Below are positions 62,533 to 64,000 of a DNA stretch of 64,000 bases, one piece after another. The position numbers and the translations under genes are program-made. The notes beneath the pieces were generated by a model, which saw nothing but the letters and a program-made list of their open reading frames with translations, did no database searches and was not told the origin of the DNA. Position 1 is the first letter of the stretch. Every line of letters begins with the position of its first letter. This DNA comes from Nautilus pompilius (taxonomy: Eukaryota > Mollusca > Cephalopoda > Nautilida > Nautilidae). The DNA lies in NCBI GenBank assembly GCA_018389105.1, contig JACATO010000069.1, forward strand, positions 746,501 through 810,500, written 5' to 3'.

Positions 62533-64000
62533 GTCAACCTGAATATGTGTGTGTTTTTTTTTTTCTGTTTTAAAAGAAAGGTTACCTTTAAACGAAGAAG
62601 AAACCAAGAACGATCTTAACGGATGAGCGACAGTCAGTTCTCCTACACCGCCGACCGGTGACATTACAAGATAACCCCTGTATTTCGCTCGAACAGAAAT
62701 ATACAACCTACATTACACTTCTCTGTTTTTTTCGGAGCTGGCCCCATTTCCCAACTACATGGCGGCCGTGTAGGATACTTCTTAGAACGGACAGATAGTT
62801 CGTTGTACGCGGCTGTCTCGGGTTCTGTGCCAGTGTAGGTAGAACCCGAGCGGGTTTTGACAGAATTTACGAAAATGCCAACCTCGGGGGAAAAAAAATT
62901 ACTCCCTCTTGGATTATCATTAATGTTATTCTTTTGAAAAATATTTTGTTAACAGCTTTAAAAAAAAAGGGAGAGGGGGGGGTTTGTGGTGTTTGTGGGA
63001 GGGGTGAGGTACGAATTCTCTACTGTCGACGAGTATTTATTTAGCTTGAGCCGCGTTACCCAGGTGGAACCCCAGGCTTGGCGTTCGAATCTTCGTTTTC
63101 TATTTCCTGCAGACTGGAAAGGTGGGGGGGGGATATGTTCAGGTGTTGTTGTTGTTGTTGCTTCCCTTACAATGCGCATCTGTGTTATCCGTGTTACCGA
63201 TGATGTACAGCCCTTCCACTACTGCTACACGAGGCAGAGGTGTCTGCTCCATCAACATCCAGCGGTCCCCCAACCTTGGATGGTGCACCGCCCCCTCCAA
63301 CCATGACACCGGGACTTTCTCTAGGCAAATACAACCTATCGAGTGTAATCCTGGGTCGCATAATAGATTACAATGAATGCGCACGCAAAGAGGATACTTT
63401 ATGTTAAATACCATAACGATTTTTGTAATGTATACCAGGAATTTTCGAAGGAGAAGTTACCGAAACGTAAGGCCGTTAATGGTACCCGACCCAAATATCA
63501 CCTGAACGACGCTATTATTTATTTATTTAGATATTTATATATATATATTTTTGTAAGTCTGACACCGCAATGTTGTGGTTGATCTACTTTCAGTCACAAA
63601 AACGCATTTACTTCGCCGAATTATATTTTTCCATCGCGGAATCCGAATCCATCCCGTTACGGATCACTTTCAATTTTGATGGATTACAAATAGCTTTAGT
63701 TGAAGAAAAGCATCATTAGTTCGGCACGTTTGCAGTTAGCCAATGGATGCTCTCCCCGTGAACTCTGAACCAGGGAACTGGAGAAAGAAGTAATAGTGAA
63801 AATGAGCGGGGTGGGGGGGGGCTTTATAGGTAACCACCGATTAAACATATCTATAATTTATTGATAATTACCTATTGTCTTTAATTCGTTTTCTTCTTCT
63901 TCTTTCTCTCTAGATTTAAATAATACCAGAAAATGTAAAGCAATTTTTACTGAAAACTTCTTTTTTTAACAAGTAGGCAGAGCTCATCCCGGAGATTATA
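62533..64000. other. CpG-containing flank, candidate upstream region of the transporter gene
   Basis: Moderate CpG content at 62,740-62,880 (including GGCGGCCG) could hold the minus-strand promoter or 5' exon of the transporter, but no donor can be assigned. GTT triplets at 63,144-63,160 and a G run at 63,122. No gene is supported to the window end. Confidence 0.35.

Overview
Animal nuclear DNA: long introns with GT-AG (once GC-AG) splice sites, dispersed genes, decayed DNA transposons of many families, a tRNA-derived SINE, a C2H2 zinc-finger gene cluster and many microsatellites. SETMAR-type mariner, GTF2IRD2-type hAT, FLYWCH/MULE and Tc1 fossils together with duplicated C2H2 genes fit a lophotrochozoan, most likely a cephalopod mollusc. 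That placement is inference only; nothing in the window identifies a species.

Layout. (1) 1-13,670 (+): the 3' nine exons of an unrecognised coiled-coil protein; joined in phase they give 397 residues, and the 5' end lies outside the window. Its introns hold fossil Tigger/pogo and Tc1 elements and a 601-bp Tigger-type MITE. (2) 13,671-18,000: AT-rich 3' flank with a FLYWCH/MULE transposase fossil. (3) 18,000-36,330: a cluster of four related C2H2 zinc-finger copies: copy 1 (-, 5'-truncated, broken), copy 2 (+, three frameshifts), copy 3 (+, 15 fingers, broken only by one base in an A-run) and copy 4 (+, a fossil of the 5'UTR and first fingers). Copies 2 and 3 keep a recognisably homologous promoter/first-exon block. 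Copy 1 is a mosaic of copy-2-like and copy-3-like sequence. A mariner element (33,928-35,176) sits between copies 3 and 4. (4) 36,330-52,540: a CpG-richer stretch with one intact three-exon gene on the minus strand, a 261-residue NNMT/PNMT/INMT-type methyltransferase (42,334-44,548), a SINE, a Ty3/gypsy reverse transcriptase fossil and a GA-rich satellite carrying six perfect TGACGTCA sites. (5) 52,542-55,155: a 2.6-kb hAT (Charlie/GTF2IRD2-type) element with terminal repeats and decayed transposase. (6) 58,135-61,427 (-): a complete five-exon SLC16/monocarboxylate-transporter-like gene (478 residues) with one GC-AG intron. (7) 61,428-64,000: 5' flank with a 385-bp MITE that has perfect 21-bp terminal inverted repeats.

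The genes do not form a pathway. Three points stand out: the zinc-finger family caught during duplication, gene conversion and decay with a preserved paralogous promoter; the CRE-bearing satellite; and the range of DNA transposon superfamilies. I found no clearly new multi-gene system.
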